Assembly (NCBI RefSeq): GCF_016595245.1 | Contig: NZ_JAENHM010000088.1 | Span: 103,342 to 167,341, forward strand | DNA length: 64,000 nt | Direction of reading: 5' to 3' | Origin: Azospirillum endophyticum | GTDB lineage: Bacteria > Pseudomonadota > Alphaproteobacteria > Azospirillales > Azospirillaceae | Program-made: the position numbers and the translations under genes | In this document: positions 63,201 through 64,000 of the stretch, one piece after another | How positions within the stretch are numbered: position 1 is the first letter of the stretch | How the letters are laid out: every line of letters begins with the position of its first letter | The notes under the pieces: generated by a model | What the model was told of the DNA's origin: nothing | Databases searched by the model: none | Seen by the model: the letters and a program-made list of their open reading frames with translations, nothing else

Positions 63201-63749
63201 GAGGATCTGACCGCCGCCATCGCCCGTCTGCGCCAGGGCATCTCCAGCCTGAACCGGGAGGCGCGCGAGCGTCTGGTCGCCAGCTTCGACGTGGTCAACC
63301 GCGACTTCCAGGAACTGTTCACCCGCCTGTTCGGCGGCGGCAAGGCCTATCTGGAGCTGGTCAACGCCGAGGATCCGCTGAACGCCGGGCTGGAGATCTA
63401 CGCCAGCCCGCCGGGCAAGAAGCTGCAGGTGCTCTCGCTGCTGTCGGGCGGCGAGCAGGCGCTCACGGCGCTGTCGCTGCTGTTCGCGGTCTTCCGCTCC
63501 AACCCGGCGCCGATCTGCGTGCTGGACGAGGTGGACGCCCCGCTGGACGAGGCGAATGTCGGGCGCTTCTGCGATCTGGTGGAGGACATCGCCCGGCAGG
63601 GCGACACCCGCTTCCTGATCATCACCCACCATCGCCTGACCATGGCGCGGGTCGACCGCCTGTTCGGCGTGACTATGGTGGAGCGCGGTGTGTCGCAGCT
63701 GGTCAGCGTGGATCTCAGCCGGGCGGCGGAGTTGCGCGGGGTGGCGTGA
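60276..63749 (+). CDS. smc: Chromosome segregation ATPase SMC
   Basis: A 1,157-residue condensin subunit that compacts and helps segregate the chromosome with ScpA/ScpB. Walker A is GPNGCGKSN (31-39). Coiled coils run from about 170 to 500 and 650 to 1000. The hinge is near 505-590 (GPFPPLVDAVTVSPGYEGAL). The ABC signature LSGGEQ is at 1056-1061 and Walker B VLDEVDAPLDEAN has D1084-E1085. The start is GTG. The coiled coils are extremely rich in Ala, Glu and Arg, which gives the long antisense open frames. It is flanked on both sides by type B elements carrying the same insert. Confidence 0.97.
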   Translation: MQFTRLRLSGFKSFVDATDLVIEPGMTGIVGPNGCGKSNLVEALRWVMGETSAKRMRGDDMDDVIFGGTSSRPARNLGEVTLAVDNRSRTAPAGFNEHDELEITRRIERGSGSDYRINGKLVRARDVQLLFADNASGAGSPALVSQGKVAQIIAAKPQERRALLEEAAGITGLHSRRHEAELRLKAAETNLTRLDDVIGAMDTQLQSLKKQARQAVRYRNLSDQIRKAEAVLWHLRWLAAQEERARAHAAFAAAEAEVRDRMLAVNQMAARRTEAAAGLPDKRQTESRTAAALQRLVIAREQLDAEEKRVADQQRALEARLRQIAGDLGREEALAADAGEALARLEAERDRLIAAQADEEMLEDAAAEALAEAREQVDALDRELTRLTETVATDEARRAATQRQSAELEARAAGLAKRLADQQAQRAVLEAEIAARADLSEAELAVELAEQRLEQARDAAEAAELAKAEAEPAQSRAREALSAAESACARLRAEERALAELLEAGAGGPFPPLVDAVTVSPGYEGALAAALGDALTAPLDVAAPVHWRMLPAYEAVAPLPSGAEPLSNHVQGPPAAARALVHIGVIADAGADAGAGAALVGRLAPGQVLVSRDGGAWRWDGLTVQAGAPTAAAIRLKQRNRLAELRGELELAEEQVTLAREALDLAKRTVEEAAQADRRARDAVREGFAALNAARDRHAKLAREADAASHRLAALVEAVERLAVEESEAAARRDEALELLEALPDPREGRERMNDRRAALAERRTALSERQNALDRLTREAQARRQRLAAIQSETASWDTRSTGAGGRVAELRQRAQEAEGEIAALSGRPAGIAAERQDLLDRIAVAERDRKRAADALAEAEARLAETEQALRDAEAALADGREARARAEAAVSAAQQQERTLTERIAERLDCRPEDTRAAAELDPAEPMPDAAAVEARLDKLTRERETMGPVNLRAEIEAQELEAQITGLQGEREDLTAAIARLRQGISSLNREARERLVASFDVVNRDFQELFTRLFGGGKAYLELVNAEDPLNAGLEIYASPPGKKLQVLSLLSGGEQALTALSLLFAVFRSNPAPICVLDEVDAPLDEANVGRFCDLVEDIARQGDTRFLIITHHRLTMARVDRLFGVTMVERGVSQLVSVDLSRAAELRGVA

Positions 63750-63779
63750 CGGTGGGAGGGGAAGTCGTCGGCTGACGAT

Positions 63780-63925
63780 GCCCCCACCCTGACCCTCCCC
63801 TGCTCTCAGCGGACCTACGGTCCGCCTGCCGCGTCAGCACAAAGCATAGCTTTGTGCGAGAGCTGGGCAGGGGAGGGGATTAAGTGCTTGTTCAGAATGG
63901 CGGCGACGATCCCTCCCCCGCCCAG
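63780..63925. repeat. Composite palindromic element, type B copy 3 (occupied, truncated)
   Basis: Same left arm as at 60041 (GCCCCCACCCTGACCC) and the same 60-base insert at 63804-63863, identical except for two bases in one hairpin loop (ATA instead of GAA). In the flanking stem a C-G pair is replaced by T-A on both arms. The right arm breaks off after TCCCTCCCCCGCCCAGCGG and unrelated sequence follows, so this copy is truncated. It begins 31 bases after the smc stop. Confidence 0.85.
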
Positions 63926-63986
63926 CGGCTACGGCATTCACAGATCTCGCGCCTGCAACAAGGCGTACAGTTTGAAATTGAAAAAG

Positions 63987-64000
63987 CCCCTCTCCCCTCG
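63987..64000. repeat. Possible start of another type A element at the window edge
   Basis: The last bases, CCCCTCTCCCCTCG, match the beginning of the type A left arm. The window ends here, so it cannot be confirmed. Confidence 0.35.

Overview
The window reads as chromosome (or large chromid) of a high-GC alphaproteobacterium of the Rhodospirillales, most likely Azospirillum or a close relative. The grounds are the very high GC, the many stop-free antisense frames that GC-rich codon use produces, three methyl-accepting chemotaxis proteins in 64 kb, a TakP-type TRAP binding protein, and the typically alphaproteobacterial run mutY - DUF721/DciA - DsbA-like - smc. The genus is inferred from protein style only. 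I recognise no tRNA, rRNA, CRISPR array, insertion sequence, prophage or defence cluster.

Layout. 1-10.2 kb: a chemoreceptor; a divergent katA/oxyR peroxide pair; glgX; a zinc-metallopeptidase-like protein; a membrane diguanylate cyclase. 10.2-11.8 kb: a candidate small RNA with its own terminator and an orphan TRAP binding protein. 12.0-20.3 kb: an ABC importer of the polyamine/GABA family (ATPase, binding protein, two permeases), an XRE-cupin regulator, then gabD and gabT. The binding-site-like palindrome beside the regulator recurs in front of the importer, so these genes look like one GABA or polyamine uptake and breakdown regulon. 20.5-23.4 kb: a class III CoA-transferase, a zinc alcohol dehydrogenase and a divergent Lrp/AsnC regulator. 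23.4-35.4 kb: two more chemoreceptors, a DMT exporter, a three-gene operon of unknown function on the minus strand, an AsmA-like protein and an SLC13/RCK permease. 35.8-46.2 kb: two small unknown or membrane proteins, a purine nucleoside permease-type protein, an aminotransferase, a hybrid-free sensor kinase, a 1,603-residue alpha-2-macroglobulin-like protein that lacks the thioester cysteine, and a 62-residue membrane protein. 46.5-52.4 kb: a MerR (LiuR-like) regulator tightly coupled to thiolase, a fused hydroxyacyl-CoA dehydrogenase/enoyl-CoA hydratase and an acyl-CoA dehydrogenase, i.e. a beta-oxidation operon. 52.7-58.6 kb: an orphan NarL-type response regulator, a CBS-pair protein, an OmpW porin, a lipoprotein, a DAO-type flavoprotein, a DUF1194 VWA protein and mutY. 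58.8-63.7 kb: dciA-like, DsbA-like and smc.

The most unusual non-genic signal is a family of composite palindromic elements in the gaps at 7.2, 14.3, 16.6, 20.3, 60.0 and 63.8 kb. They are built from inverted pairs of GC-rich hairpins. Stem differences between copies are compensated on the opposite arm. Two copies, on either side of smc, carry a near-identical 60-base three-way-junction insert that the copy at 16.6 kb lacks, so an empty and two occupied sites are visible in the same window. Other items worth following are the GABA operator, the candidate sRNA, the unknown operon and a four-hairpin element at 53.5 kb.
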